The position numbers and the translations under genes were made by a program. A model generated the notes under the pieces. The model searched no databases. It had not been told where the DNA came from and saw only the letters and a list, made by a program, of their open reading frames with translations. From Alligator mississippiensis (Eukaryota; Chordata; Crocodylia; Alligatoridae), in NCBI RefSeq assembly GCF_030867095.1, contig NC_081824.1:238230719-238294718 (forward strand): 64,000 nucleotides of DNA. Reading direction: 5' to 3'. Of the stretch, positions 22,066 through 33,930 are shown one piece after another (position 1 is the stretch's first letter; each line of letters starts with the position of its first letter).

Positions 22066-23011
22066 TTACCAGATTTACACGTCACTTTGGGGAGTGCTCA
22101 TTTATTCGGGGTATATTTCTGGGGTCTCTGTAATTCTATCAATGTGCTGCTTGTGTTACTTGTGTTTCTTTATGGAGCTGTAGCTCTCCCTTCTGCAAGT
22201 CTTCACCCCCAATGGAGCTATCTTGCAGGACTCGGTTTCAATGGGGCTGGGTTCCTCCAACCACAGAATCAGTCAAACACATGTATACACATACACAGAT
22301 CAACAGGACATGCCTGAGCCAGGCCGGGTTATTTAGCACTGACAGGCTAACACCCCCATATGCCTTGAACTGAGTTCATCAGGGCAATAATAAAATGCAG
22401 TCAGACACATACACACGCTAACAGGGTACATCTGAGCAGGCTGGGTCTGATCAGCACTTTCAGCTGATACCCTCATGAGCCTCAAAACTCAGCATGTCAC
22501 AAGCGTCCTAGTAGTAACCCCCTTGATGAGCAGACCCCGCTGTGGTTTTGGGCATTACAGGGATCTTTGGCTTAGGTAAAAGAAGCATTGCTGCAGAGCA
22601 AATGGGGAGGTCAAGGGGAAGGAGGAGTAGGTGAGGTTCAGAGAGAAAGTGTAGCAACCAGCTTGACCAAAAGAGTTATTTATTGCCAGGTATATGAACT
22701 TGTGATGATACCAGTAATAATAGCCATACAAGACAGAGACAAATAAACAGTTACAGTATTACATAGTTTCAGTTAGGTTTTTAGGGAAGTCTAGCTCAAG
22801 TTTGATTAGCAAAATTCAGGTTTAGAAAGCTGTGCCTGAAGTAAGAGCATAAAAGGTTCCTGGAAAGGGAGGGGGGAAGAGGGAGAGAGAGGGTCTCACC
22901 ACTCAGTGAAGCTTGAACTAGTTGAGGTCCCCAGGTGTTGTTGGATTTGGCAGACAGGCAGAGTCCTCAGCACAATCAATGGAGAGAGTCCAGGCAGAAA
23001 AGGAGTGGAAC
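22066..23011. other. Insertion in 3' flank of copy 2, possible LTR remnant
   Basis: Copy 1 lacks this stretch. Around 22270-22500 are two related units of about 120 bases with 'acacatacaca' and 'gggt(t/c)' runs. From about 22650 ('gtagcaaccagcttgacc'), AATAAATAACTC reads on the - strand, which resembles the polyadenylation end of an LTR. No terminal repeats could be fixed, so the assignment is tentative. Confidence 0.3.
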
Positions 23012-23161
23012 TGGTGCAGCTTTGGATCCAAGCACCAGGACAGATGCTTGAGCTTGGGTAGGGGCGCAAGCAAGAAAAGGAGTGGAACTGGTGCATCCCA
23101 CTGCCCCTTGGGCATGCAGCAGGGCTGGGGAAGCTTTATGGCTGGACTGCCTTTCCAGGAG

Positions 23162-23826
23162 GCAGTCCAAGGGGCTGTGGCTCCTTACAGCTGCTGCTGG
23201 CCTCAGCCTTGTGGTACGTGTACTCACAGCTTGACCCCGGCCCGCCCTGCACCTGCTCTGGGCTTGGCCCAATGGAGCAGACCAGCTCCAGACCAGCCGG
23301 AACACACACGTGGCCCACCCCGTGCCTGCTCCAGACTCGCTCGCCCACACTGTGAGCAGCAGAGCAGTGGTGGCCAGGCAGAAGCTGCTACTTGGTGTAG
23401 AGGAAAAGCAGCTGCCCAGAGCCCATGTCTGAGCTGCCCTGCATCTCGTCTGCACTGCCACAGCTGCTCTGCTGAGTGGTCAGGATGCAATGGTGATGGC
23501 AGCAGAGAGGAACCACAGGGTAGACTGGGCGCAGGCTCTAGGGGACTCCAGCCAGAAGGGCTGGGTAGCAGTGAAGGGGAGGGACTGCCTTTCCCTCACA
23601 CCAAGCAGCAGCTTCTGCCCAGTCACTGCTGCTGTTCAGCATGGGTGGGCGGTCTGGAGCAAGAGCCGGGCAGGCTGGGACTGGGGCTGTGCGCTCCTGA
23701 TGGTGGCAGAGAGGAGCCACAGGGCATGCGGGCTTCTGGCTGTTGCAGGGGGAGGGCTATTTAGCCCACGGCAGCTGCCCAGAACTTCCTCTGTGGCCTG
23801 CAGGCCCAAATAATTGCTCACCCCTG
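23162..23826 (-). mobile_element. hAT-like non-autonomous element
   Basis: The right end, read on the - strand, is CAGGGGTGAGCAATTATTTG followed by a 'ggcctgcaggcc' stretch, the pattern of hAT MITE ends. The body is GC-rich with repeated 'gcagagaggagccacaggg'-type modules. The left end is undetermined. Long frames here are compositional. Confidence 0.5.
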
Positions 23827-23829
23827 GCT

Positions 23830-26800
23830 TATTCTGTGCTGCTACTTTTCATTTTTTCTACTCCATTCATTTTCCTAACCAGCACTGTAGAATTGGTCCC
23901 TAGGGCTTCACATAGAGCACTGGCAGATGTTAATCTACTTGCATGGCCAGGGCTGCTTGCAGGACACCTGGGGAGGAGCAAAGGCACACCAGAGAGGGTT
24001 TGCCCTCCCAATCAGCCCTTGCTGTAGTCACGGTTGCTCTGTTCCCCTTGCCACCCGGTGGCAATGGGGACAGGACTCCATGCAAGCCTCCTTGACAGCT
24101 CAGTAATACTTATGTTCCCAATTTCAAACTTCAGATTCTCCAAAGTCCTACTCAGCTGCCCCCTCAGCCTGGCAGTTTCTACAGCTTGCAGGGGGGTTCA
24201 TTTTCCATCCAGTAAAGCCCTTCACCTGCCAAAACAGTTCTGCTGATGGCCACGGCAAGAACTTGACACTGTTGAGCGCTTGCCTCGTGCCTAAGCCCTT
24301 TCAGGATCTACAGACAAGGCAGTGCTCTGCTTGTCTTGTCTGAGGCTCCTTCTGGTAGACACCATCGTGACACCGGCAGGTGTCACCCATGCCTTGCAGA
24401 TGTCTTATACTTTTCTCTTCATGTTGGGCTATCACTCGCCGGGGGTTTACCCCCTGGCTTTGCCCCTCTTTCTGTAGCTAGGACCGTTCACTTAAGTCCA
24501 CCCACCAGGACTCGGTTTCAAGGCTCCTAGCTTCCTTTCAAGTGACTCTGGGCTCATGGCCCCAGTGCTGCACCCCTAGTGCACAGGGCTTCTTGAGCCC
24601 TCTATCACGGCACCCCTCAGTGCTAATGAGGCCTCCTGCTCCCCTACAGCCTCAGGCACAAACCACTGGCTTTAACATTAAACATAAACCATAGGCCCCT
24701 GTGGCCATATAAAGAAAATAAAGATAGGAGAGGCAAACTGCCTGCTTACATGCAATTGTGCTTCTGTCTCACAGCGTGGCCCGTTCTCCCTGAGGAGGCT
24801 GCCGCAGCTTCTCTGTAGTCATCAGGAGTCCCCCTCTTTGCCGCCCCCCCATGCCTTCTCCGCCTGAGGTTGCTGTGGTTCTGGCCTTTCCCTTCCTATC
24901 ACCTGACCAGCTGGCAGGGCTCGATCCTGAAGCCCTGCTCGACTGGACGGCTGCACCTGGCAGGTTCTGGTTTTAAAGGGGCTGCTCTGCTTCCTGGTAA
25001 CAAGGCTAGGATTCCCTGTTGCAGAAGCTCATCAACTTGTTGGCACCTGAATCTCCACTTGCATCTGCTCAGCATGTAGGTAGGGTCTGGCATCTCAAGC
25101 TGGGCAATGCTCAGCTGTGCCTCTTGCAAGCTGTGATCTCCTGTGTTACAGAGAAGCCCGGTCAGATCTTACCTGCGTAGCCAGCTACAACGCAATGAAT
25201 GCAGCCACAATGACTAGTGGGAGGCGGGGAGGGGGCAGAAATGCTACTGCCAGTGATGTGCCCTGCCCTGTCCCGTGTGGCCTCCATGGTAGGTACCAAT
25301 CCACTTGGCAGAGGTGAGGTGATTCCCTGTCCCTGTTGTCTCTGGTGTCTCAGACCTTGGCTGCAGTCTGGGAAAACTGCACTGGGGCTCATGAGGACAG
25401 CATGGGAATGGTGTCCTGGCCCTAGTGCCCCAGCTGGAGGCAGAATGGTCCCTCCCCTAGTGACAGCTCTTCTCAGCCCTGTTGCCCGTCTCTAACTATG
25501 TATAGGGCCATTGCTCCATCAGCCCAGCTCCTCCGTGCTCAGGCTGAGCTCCAGCAGGCTCACGCTTGGGAAAGACTGGCCCTGGGACCTCCAGGCTGCC
25601 CCCAAGGAAGAGGTGCCATCGGGCACACATGCAACACTGCCCATCCAAGAGACATGAGCTCTGACGCTGGCTGGCAGCACAAAGCTCTGCCTGGGCTACA
25701 GGTTCCTCTGTGCTCCTCCTTCGGCCCTCTGCCAGACGGTGAATCCCATGGCCGTGACCCCACCCGGCAGCCCTGGGACAGCCTAGGGCTCAGGCTCTGA
25801 GTTTACTCCTCTCTGTGCCCTGCCTGCAGCACCACCAGCGGCTCTGCCCAGGCCCCCGCTCTTTGCAGGTGCTTGCCAGCAGCTGCCTGGCTAGTGACTG
25901 CAGACATGCGTACCCTGTCCACTTTGGGTTGCAATTGGGAGTGGGGGAACGGCCCTGCCAGCACGGCTCACAGGGGAGCAGCTGTGTCATCCTGTGGCCT
26001 GACAGAGCCTGCTCAGTAGGGCAGAAGTGCTACTTCATTGGTTGCTCGGTGAGCTACCAACCTCCCTACAAGTGTACCCAGGAAGTGGCCAGGTCCAAGG
26101 GCAGTTGGACCCCCTAAGTCCCACAGCTACTTGGTACCTCCCTGTGCTGGGAGTGGGGCAAGCCCTCTGGGTGGGCAGGGCGTGGGGAGCACAGTAGGAA
26201 AGGAAGGCCATTACAGGCAGTGATTGCTGTGCAGGAGCGCGTGGTGTTGGGGGTACCAGGAGGCTGCATCTGTGCTGAGCCCCCCGCTGTGCTGGGTAGG
26301 GAGTGGTGAGGGTCAGCGCATTGTTCTCCAACTCAGCCAGGCCATCAAGATCTGTGGGACTGTCCTGCAGAGTTTTGGAAGCGTGCTGGATCCATGAGCC
26401 TCTGGGAGCGGACCAGCCTCACCAATCCACAACCCTGACAGGAGCCACAGAGGACAGAGCTCTGTGCCTCTAGGAGGTAGTGGTCCAAGCGTGACAGGTT
26501 TCTTGATGATACCCCCAGCTCCTCCAATAATCAGAGCACCAGTAGCTAGGCAGAAGCAAACATTAGGTTCGATATGTGCCAATCAGCACGGGAGATCTGC
26601 CCTAAATGGTTAATCTGCTGAAAAACCAGAACCGTTTAAAATTGCAACTTTTTGTGGCGGAAAGTTTTTTTTGCCACACATTTACCATGTTGGACTGGTA
26701 TTCCTATGTACCAGTAGGCCACAGTCCCTTGCTCTCCCTCCTCCCTCACCCCAAAAGGGAGGAAAACTTGCCTGCTCTGTGAAGCTGTCAGGGTATGCTG

Positions 26801-27780
26801 CCTCCTCCCTGGTACAGCTGAAAAAGGGGACAGGGCTGGAGCTGCCTCTGCCCTAGACCCTGGGACTGCCCCTTGTCCAGTCACACCAGTTTTGCCCTTT
26901 AAATTCCTGGCATGCCAGCAGCCCAAGAGCCAGGGATGGTGCTGGTGGGTGGTCCCGGGCTGCCCCCTCACCCTTTAAAGCCCCTACAACCCAAGCAGAT
27001 GCCAGGAAGAGCCTTAGTCCCCGCAGGGGAGGGGATGAGCAGAGCCGGTCCCCGTGCTCTGCTGGAAGCGGGGGAACAGTGCCAGCTCTGCTTACTGAGC
27101 CCCCACCCAGCAGGGACCACATGTAAAGGTCGGGTGGGTGGTAAAGGTGCGTGGGCTGCCTGCAAGCAACAGCAGGGGCTGATGAGGGGCCTGCGCCCTA
27201 CAATCGGTTCCTTCTGCCCTTGCAGGGAGCCCTACCGCCCTAGCCTCTATGCAAGCAGCTGTGGCAGAGACTGGTTGGGGGTGGCAGGGTGCAGGCCCTC
27301 TGATCAGTCCCTGTCACTGCAGGGGAATTCCAGGCAGCCCCCTGACTGTTGCCACCCAGTGGCCAGGGTGAAGGAGCTGTGCGTAAATGGTGGAGAGCCC
27401 CCAGTTAGCCTTTGCTGCTGCGGAAGGCTTGCAGGGAGCCCTAGCAGCAAGAGTGACAGGAGCACCTGAAACCCAGGACCTTTAGGGGGTTTCTAGTGCC
27501 AGAACACCGGCAGCCCATTAAAGCACCAGAAACTTTTAAGGGGCTCCTGGACAGCCTGAGAATGGCATCAGACAGCTCCTCCCAGGGAGCCAGGAACTCC
27601 GAAGGGCTTGCAATCCTGTCTCACTGACAAGCTCCCTTACAGAGCAGCTCTCTCTTGTCCCCTGGCTGGAGAGTGCACCTTTGTGGCACCTTTGTCACCC
27701 TCCAACCAGGTGGCCTGCTATAGTGCTTTATTTTTTGTAGCCAAAATAACACCTGTCTCAGGGCCTTCAGACAATATGAA
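23830..27780. other. Gene-free stretch, GC-rich, unassigned
   Basis: No frame here shows a recognisable domain or convincing exon structure. 'caggactcggtttcaa' near 24508 recurs near 22224, so parts may belong to one repeat family. GC-rich frames (25815-26117, 26912-27469) look compositional. Old unclassified transposon sequence is likely. Confidence 0.5.
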
Positions 27781-27850
27781 CGAGTGATGGCAGCTCCCTG
27801 GGTAGAGCACTTAGCCAGGATGCCGAAGAGCTGGGTTCAATTTCTTCCTC
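27781..27850 (+). repeat. tRNA-like (SINE-type) sequence, low confidence
   Basis: 'ggcagctccctgggtagagc' resembles a Pol III A box region, and 'gggttcaatttc' about 40 bases later resembles a B box. The acceptor stem does not pair well, so it is not a functional tRNA. A tRNA-derived SINE head is the likeliest reading. Confidence 0.3.
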
Positions 27851-27852
27851 AC

Positions 27853-28126
27853 TGGCTGTTGTCTACATGAGACTCTGACCGTGCAGTCAGTTGTTATTAC
27901 TGCATAGTAGCTTGTTACTACTGTGCAGTAGCATGCACAAAGTGGGACGCGATGCTACTGCGCAGTACTAACAAGCTACTGCACAGATAGCATCAGCAAA
28001 AAACCGTTCAGGAACACTACAGCACAGTAACTCCAGTTATTGTAGTCATTTAGTATTTGTGTATGCAGGTACTAAATGACTGTGCAGTAATGACTGTGCA
28101 GTCAGTGTCTTGTGTAGAGGCAGCCA
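27853..28126. mobile_element. Palindromic MITE with TGGC termini, copy A
   Basis: The terminal inverted repeats start TGGCTGTTGTCTACATGAGA (left) and, inverted, TGGCTGCCTCTACACAAGAC (right). Inner 'ctgcacagtcattactg' runs are also inverted. The same family is seen at 45650-45806. No target duplicate is evident. Confidence 0.65.
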
Positions 28127-28484
28127 GTCAGAAGGGCTGAAATCAACATCTTCCACCTCCCAGGGGCCTACCCACATTAAAAGAGTGGATACTATGTGGG
28201 GAAGCAGGGAAACTCATATTCTCACCCTCCCTACCTCACTTGTATTACTGCTCCTCCACTTTGCCATGAAGACTTTGCAACTCACTGAGCCAGAGAAAGA
28301 CCAAGTACGAGCATGACCCACTGGTTAGCACACTCAGCAGCCCATGAGAGACCTCTCACTGGCTTGAGTATGCTTTCTGGACCCATGAAACTTTTAGTAG
28401 TCCAGAGACCAAATATGACTCAGGATCTCTGTGCAGGCTCTTGGAGGCCAAAACCCTTGTTGAGCAAACACTTCTTGAAATGAC

Positions 28485-28505
28485 ATCTCTCTCTCTCTCT
28501 CTCTC
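28485..28505 (+). repeat. (CT)n microsatellite
   Basis: Short perfect CT dinucleotide run. Confidence 0.95.
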
Positions 28506-28734
28506 CTTTCCTCCCCACCTGAACCTTTCCCCACCCCTGCTGCTACAAAAGCACATGCATCTCTTCCCATCTGGCCCAAACTGCCATGTGTTTCAGTGCA
28601 AGTATGTTTATATACCTTCTATAAGAACAGTTTTGTTCCTTTTTAAAATTTTGCACTGTCCCACCCCTTCCTGCACATACGTAAAGGTAGTAACTTTAGC
28701 TATACTCCCAATGCTCCCTACTGTCCTGGTAGAG

Positions 28735-28986
28735 CAGCACTCCCCACACCACTACTGCTGGCTTCATATCCAGCACTCGCCACCTGCCCCGATCTGGCTA
28801 CAGGCTGCTGCAGGATGGGGGAGAGGCGGCCACACTGAGATACCTGCACACTCCCAGCCAGGATTGCTCATGGATTGCTAAACCTTAGAGGGAACATTGT
28901 TCCAGACCTCTGGGGAGCCTGGCAGGGCAGATGACACAGCACTGTGGGCCAGATCTGGCACATGGGCCAGAGATTGAGAAACCCTG
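28735..28986. mobile_element. hAT MITE with perfect 8-bp target duplication
   Basis: The element starts CAGCACTCCCCA and ends TTGAGAAACCCTG. It is flanked on both sides by TGGTAGAG (28727-28734 and 28987-28994). CAG...CTG ends and an 8-bp duplication are hAT hallmarks. 252 bp, no coding capacity. Confidence 0.75.
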
Positions 28987-29093
28987 TGGTAGAGGATGGT
29001 CACATTCAGTGGTGCTTCATATTCCAGCTCATCAAGGAACACACTTACACTTGTACCCAAATTGAATTTCAAGTGAAGATAAATCCTCTAACA

Positions 29094-29770
29094 CAGGGGC
29101 GGGCAAAATATGCCCCACAGACCAGATCTGGCCTGCCAAACGCTTTCTTTTGGCCCAACAATTTGTGCCCCATCCAGCCATTCCACCAACGAGGGTGCTA
29201 TCAAGGTGCCCACGTGTACATGCAGCCCCAAAAATGTACCCTATTGCTTTGCTCCCACCCTCATGGGCGGAAGGGCCTGGCCAGTCAGCGCGCAGCTTCC
29301 GTGGAGGGCTGCTGCTGCCGCAGCCCTCGGGACCTGCTTGCTTCCCCGTCTCCTGCTTGCTTCGGGTGGCAGATAGGGAAGTAGTGGGGCTGGGGCTGGT
29401 GGCAGAGTGGAGCCCGTGCCTAGTGGGACAGGGGTCATGGCAGCATGGAACTGGGGTGGGCAGCAAGTGGATGTGAGGGAGAGTGGGGGATGTAGGACCC
29501 CCCCACCACACTCCCCCAGTGGCATGCAGCCCTGGCAAGTGGTGGCAGTAGCAGCAGCAGATGGGGTGCTCAGGGTGCAGGTGCCCAGCAAGGCATGGCT
29601 CCGACCAACACTGCACATTGCAGCGAGGGGTGCAGCCTCCATGCAGCTGCCTGTATCACCGGCAGTTCCTGCCACTCACGCACAGCCCCTGCACTTGCAC
29701 AGCAGGGAGGGAAGCCCCATATGCTGGAGCCAGGTGCCTGTCCTGGCTTCCCTCCCTGCCGGTGATACAA
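29094..29770 (+). mobile_element. hAT-type non-autonomous element, copy B
   Basis: It begins CAGGGGCGGGCAAAATATG and is collinear by eye with 2067-2760. The GC-rich body produces long chance frames on both strands. The right end merges with an unassigned repeat. Confidence 0.6.
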
Positions 29771-29784
29771 ACAGCCAAACATTT

Positions 29785-30480
29785 CTTTCAGTCTTTGAAT
29801 TTCGGGCTCCCCTGGGCCCCCAACATTTCCGCAAGTGATGGAAGGCAAAGGTAGGCACCCCACCTTCAGGGCACTGGTGGGGCAAGCACACACCATAGGG
29901 GCAGTCAGTGGGCCTTTGACTCTTCCTACCCAGGGGACCACCAAGGTCCCAGCAGGAGATAGAACCCTCTCCCACCACCATGCTGTTTGCTGACAGGTCA
30001 CCACTTCAGGGCACTGTTGGGGCAAGTACACAGCACTGGGGCACTGGTGGGACTGGGGGGTGCCCACCCAGTGAACCATGAACTTTTTGCTAAGTGCCTC
30101 TTTGAAAGCAAAAAAAAAAGCCTTGTCTCAGTGCTAGACAATCTTTTGCCCCTCACCAATCTAGGGTATCCCACAGGCTCCCTATAATGTTGGCTCTCTC
30201 TGCAAGCATCCAGAGTTGCTTTGCCCTGCAGCCAACAATTTGTTTCAGTCTTCGAATTAGGTGCTTCCCTTGATCACCCCAACAATTCCCCAAGCGATGG
30301 AAGGCAAAGGTAGTAAGCACCACCCCCCGAACCTAGTTTAGGGTACTGATGGGACAAGCACACAATGGGGCAGTCAGTGGACTTTGGAGTTTGCCCACCC
30401 AGGGGACCACCAAGGTCCCAGCAAGAGAAAAGATCCCTCCACCAAAACCGCTTCTCAGCCCCAGCCCCAGCCCGAAGCAC
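29785..30480. repeat. Two-copy degenerate repeat, unit offset about 460 bp
   Basis: The run from 'ttcagtctttgaattt' through 'gatggaaggcaaaggtag' to 'ggggaccaccaaggtcccag' near 29788-29955 recurs at 30246-30425 with moderate divergence. A third partial unit ('cttcagggcactg') lies near 30003. The family is unknown. Confidence 0.6.
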
Positions 30481-30519
30481 TATCACCAACAGATTTTTTG
30501 CAGTATACACACAACTGTA

Positions 30520-31325
30520 CTGGATGTGGGTATGAAATGCACGCTGTCCAAATTTGCTGACGACACCAAGTTGTGGGGCGAGGTGGGCACGCTGGAGGGG
30601 AGGAACAGAATCCAGCTAGATCTAGACAGATGACAGAGGTGAGCGGATGAGGATAGGATGGAATTCAATGCAGACAAGTGCAAGGTGCTGCATCTAGGGA
30701 GTAGGAACCAGCAACACACCTATAGGCTGGGGAACACCCTTCTTGTCAACACGGTGGCAGAAAGGGATCTTGGAGTCATTGTTGACTCCAGAATGAACAT
30801 GAGCTGCCAGTGCTAGGTGTACCTTGTTATGCTAGCCGCACCTATTAAGGCTACCCGCACCATGTCGTGCATCTACAGACGCATCACAAGCAGCTCCAGG
30901 AAGGTGATCCTTCCCCTCTATGTAGCCGCAGTTGGAGTCAGGCCACAGATGGAGTACTGCATCCAGTTTTGGGCGCTGCACTTCAAGAGGGATATGGACA
31001 GCATTGAGAGGGTCCAGAGGAGGCCCACTCTCCTGGTCAAGGGGCAGCAGGGCAGGACCTACAAAGAGAGGCTAAAGGGCCTGAACCTGTTCAGCCTCCA
31101 CAAGAGAAGGCTGAGAGGGGATCTGGTGGCCTTTTACAAACTCACCAGAGGGGACCAGACTGTGCAATGGGCTCCCAAGGGAGATGGTACTCTCTCCTAC
31201 CTTGGGGGTCTTCAAGAGGAGGCTGGACAGATATTTGGCTGGGGTGATATGATCCTGTCACCCATTCCTGCCTGGGGCAGGGGGTCAGACCTGATGATCT
31301 GTTTAGGTCCTTTCCAACCCTTTGT
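30520..31325 (+). mobile_element. CR1 LINE 3' fragment (different subfamily)
   Basis: It begins at KCTLSKFADDTKLWGEVGTL (RT catalytic motif). It continues through PQMEYCIQFWALHFKRDMDS and RRLRGDLVAFYKLTRGD, then jumps to the tail, so part of the C-terminus is deleted. A stop and frame changes near 30633-30816 show decay. The 3' end is near 31325. Confidence 0.88.
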
Positions 31326-31785
31326 ACAGTACCAAAACTTTCATTTACGGAATTTTAAGTAAGAACAAACAGACAAACAAACAGCAATGGTCATTGAATA
31401 ATCAAGCAGAAAACAATAGTTCCTCATCATCGTTGGGACTGGAGATCATTGTTTTCCAAAAAGACAAGTTTGAAATCTTTACAATGCCTCCTGAGTATTA
31501 CTCTGCTGTTGCTTTCTGTGAAAGAAAGGAAGAATGAAAGGAATTTTGCTTTCTTCTCACCCTACTTAATTTAGATTTCTAAAACTCTTTACTATTATAT
31601 ACCTACCTAATCAATCACTGTCCTGATTGATAGTATTGTTCTTCAGCCTGGGTTGTGGCATCTCATGTTGAGAGGCGAGCAACAGCTAGGAGGGGAAATT
31701 ACATTCAGCGGTTAGCCTGTTCCCAAATCTCAACTAAAAAAAAATCAGTTGGTTTTAAGACTTGAAAAGTACCCCACAGTCAGGT
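31326..31785. other. Gene-free, unassigned
   Basis: AT-rich non-repetitive DNA with a short CAAA-rich run near 31370. Nothing recognisable was seen. Confidence 0.5.
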
Positions 31786-31792
31786 AACTTAC

Positions 31793-32081
31793 CAATGTCT
31801 GGCACTCTGACTCTCGGTCTTGGTCCCAAAACAGCAGCTGGTGGTCGGAGGATTCCAACTGGCACAGTGCTGGCAAAGGTGGGGTGTGGGACCATGTTAA
31901 AAGCAGGAGTATGGATGAGAACCACTGTGGGTGGCATTAGGGCTAGCACTCTTTGAGTGGATATGGGTGGAGGAGTGGGTGCCTGTGCCTGAGGCAGTGG
32001 CAAATGCATTCTGTTCACCAAAGGGCTTGGGTAACAGGTTTTGAAGGTGCTTTGGCTGAATTGTTCACCCTGTCCTCCTAC
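31793..32081 (-). other. Unexplained proline-rich open segment with exon-like borders
   Basis: On the - strand this segment is open for 96 codons, including EQFSQSTFKTCYPSPL, PPPISTQRVLALMPPTVV and NMVPHPTFASTVPVGILRPP. It is preceded by a pyrimidine-containing run ending CAG (just above 32081) and followed by GTAAGT (31787-31792). The family is not recognised. The upstream 'acceptor' side lies in sequence shared with the palindromic element at 3627, so the border may be coincidence. It could be an unknown host exon, a retrocopy piece or chance. Confidence 0.25.
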
Positions 32082-32084
32082 CTG

Positions 32085-32440
32085 GGTTGAAAGCAGGGAT
32101 GGTAGCCCCTGCTAAGGCCACAATGCTGCCAAGTTTCAAGGAAATAGGTGCAGGGGGTTCTGGGAAACTGCACCTCAGGCTGCTGACAGGCAAAACGCAT
32201 GACATGGGTGCTTGTGCGACTGACTGTGTCTGTGTTAAGTCACGGGGGGGGGGAGGGGGGGGGAAAACTGCAGGCCTGCTAGGTCTGCTGTGGCCATGAA
32301 GCCTGCCAGCTGTCAAGGAGACAGGTGCAGGAGGGTTCTGGGGCCCTGCACCTCTGGCTGCTGACAGGCAGAACTCGTGACATGGATGGGTGACACTGTG
32401 TGTGTGTTAAGGTGTGCCCTCACTGGGGCTGGGGCATCTA
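32085..32440. mobile_element. Fragment related to the palindromic element at 3627-4943
   Basis: It shares the 'ccaagtttcaa(g/a)(a/g)a(g/a)ataggtgcagg' run and the 'tgacaggcaaaa...atgacatggg' run with the interior of the 3.6-4.9 kb element, in two successive units. A G-rich run lies near 32246-32262. Confidence 0.6.
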
Positions 32441-32577
32441 CACAACACGGTAGTATACCCCAATGAAGGCTCCTCCTACCCTACAGCCTCAGTCCAGTCC
32501 ACCGCTTTACAAGGCAACAGGTAAGACAATCTGGTGTCTTTTTAGTAGCCCAACTGTATAGTTAGAGAAATGTATCT

Positions 32578-33516
32578 TAGCAAGTTTTGGGGTTGAAAAA
32601 CCCTTTGTCAGGCTGAGGAAGCACCTGCAGTTGGTGTGTCTGCTGGTCCTGGATGGAAGAAATAGTAAAGAAGTCAGAGGCTGGCCTGGCATGCAATGCA
32701 GGCAAAAAAGCCAGTCAGTGAAAATGGAAATGGAGGCATCAGGGGGTGAGGGATAGGTTGGGGTGGGCGGGGGGCAGAAATGTAGCAGAGAAGGTAAAAG
32801 TACCTGGGGAGTCAGATGTCCAGCAGGCTGCAGTGTGTCAGAATTCTACTTTCCATATTGAGTCCATGAATTTTTGTACCTACTACCTAGGAGGCTGATG
32901 AAGAGCAGTTCATAGGCCCAACTCTGAAAAGTGGTCTGTACATTCAAACAAGCACCTAACCTCATCACCAGAACTGAAGCCAACTTCCTACAGCTCAAAA
33001 CAAAACCTGCCAACAATCTTCAGTACCCCTACAAACTGCACACCAGAATCTATCAAAGACGACAATACCCAACTACCTGTGGGGGCACGTTTCTCGCCAA
33101 AAAAATCACTCTGTCTCCAGTCTCTCAGGCCTCATCCTGAGAAGGAACAATTTACAAACCTCTTTTCACAGGCGGGCCTATGAACTTCACTTCATCAGCC
33201 TCCTAGGTACAGAAACTCATGGACACAATATAGATTAGACAGTGGAATTCTGACACTGCAACCTGCCAGACACCTGACTCCCCAGGTACCTCTGCACTTT
33301 TACCTGCTCTGCTATATCCCCCTTCCCCCCATCCCACCCCAGCCTGTTCCTCACCCCCTGATGCCTCCATTTTCATTTTCATTGACCGGCTTTCTTGCTT
33401 GCATTGTATGCTAGCCTCGGGCTTCTTTACTATTCCTTCCTTCAGAAACAGCACACACAAGAACTGCAGGTGCTACCTCAACTTGACAAAGGGTTTTTCA
33501 ACCACAAAGCTGGCAT
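32578..33516. mobile_element. Large inverted repeat, arms about 320 bp, loop about 290 bp
   Basis: The left arm (32578-32898) is mirrored in the right arm (33190-33516). Examples are 'gaaaaaccctttgtca' against 'tgacaaagggtttttc', 'gaaaatggaaatggaggcat' against 'atgcctccattttcattttc', and 'cctaggaggctgatgaag' against 'cttcatcagcctcctagg'. Arms differ by roughly 15-20% by eye. No coding capacity is seen. The family is not identified. Confidence 0.75.
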
Positions 33517-33599
33517 CCCAGGCAGCTAAGCTGAGCTCACCTGGAGCCTCACAACTTCACTGCAACCAGCAAGCCTCAGGCCTGTCAAAGATGTGACAG

Positions 33600-33930
33600 G
33601 TCTGGGCTTTCCCCAGACAGGACTGTACTCATGCATGCATTAGCTGGAGTTTATGGTGCCTCCTCCCCGCCTTTCACCAGGGCATCCTTGGTCCTGGCAT
33701 TTATGGGGCTGCCATGCTGCCAGCAGTCCCACCAGGCCTCCCTATCCTAGCAGGATGCAGTTTTAGTGGTCATGCCCAGGACCTGGGGCCTCCTCCTTCC
33801 CCATAGTCCCAGTCCATACCTCCAAGTTCATCCTGGCAGGGGAGCTCAGCAGGGACATGTTCTTCCCCTGCTGGCTGGTGATGCAGTGAGTGTCCCCTCC
33901 AGCTGAGAGTGGGGTATTAACTGGTTTTTA
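33600..33930. other. Gene-free stretch, probable 3' part of the hAT element
   Basis: Nothing codes here. Its position directly after the hATC-encoding segment suggests hAT 3' UTR, but the terminus was not located. Confidence 0.4.

Larger units (their letters stand above)
14326..23823 (+). repeat. Recent duplication block, copy I (partner 54510-64000)
   Basis: The whole stretch recurs at 54510-64000, offset 40184 and then 40177 after a 7-bp indel near 21504. By eye I found only two substitutions (near 15650 and 18159) besides that indel. It carries CSTA exons 2 and 3 but starts inside what is intron 1 of copy 3, so exon 1 is missing. Its right edge is not determined because the partner runs off the window. 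Confidence 0.97.

Noticed and set aside
22922-23764. 280-codon + strand frame, and its copy at 63099-63941
   Set aside because: GC-rich repeat sequence with no domain, no splice logic and dense overlapping frames on both strands.
25815-26117. Cys-containing 100-codon frame that briefly suggested a lectin-like exon
   Set aside because: Cysteine spacing and flanking splice signals do not fit a C-type lectin domain.
27781-27850. Functional tRNA gene
   Set aside because: Box A/B-like motifs are present, but the acceptor and anticodon stems do not pair.
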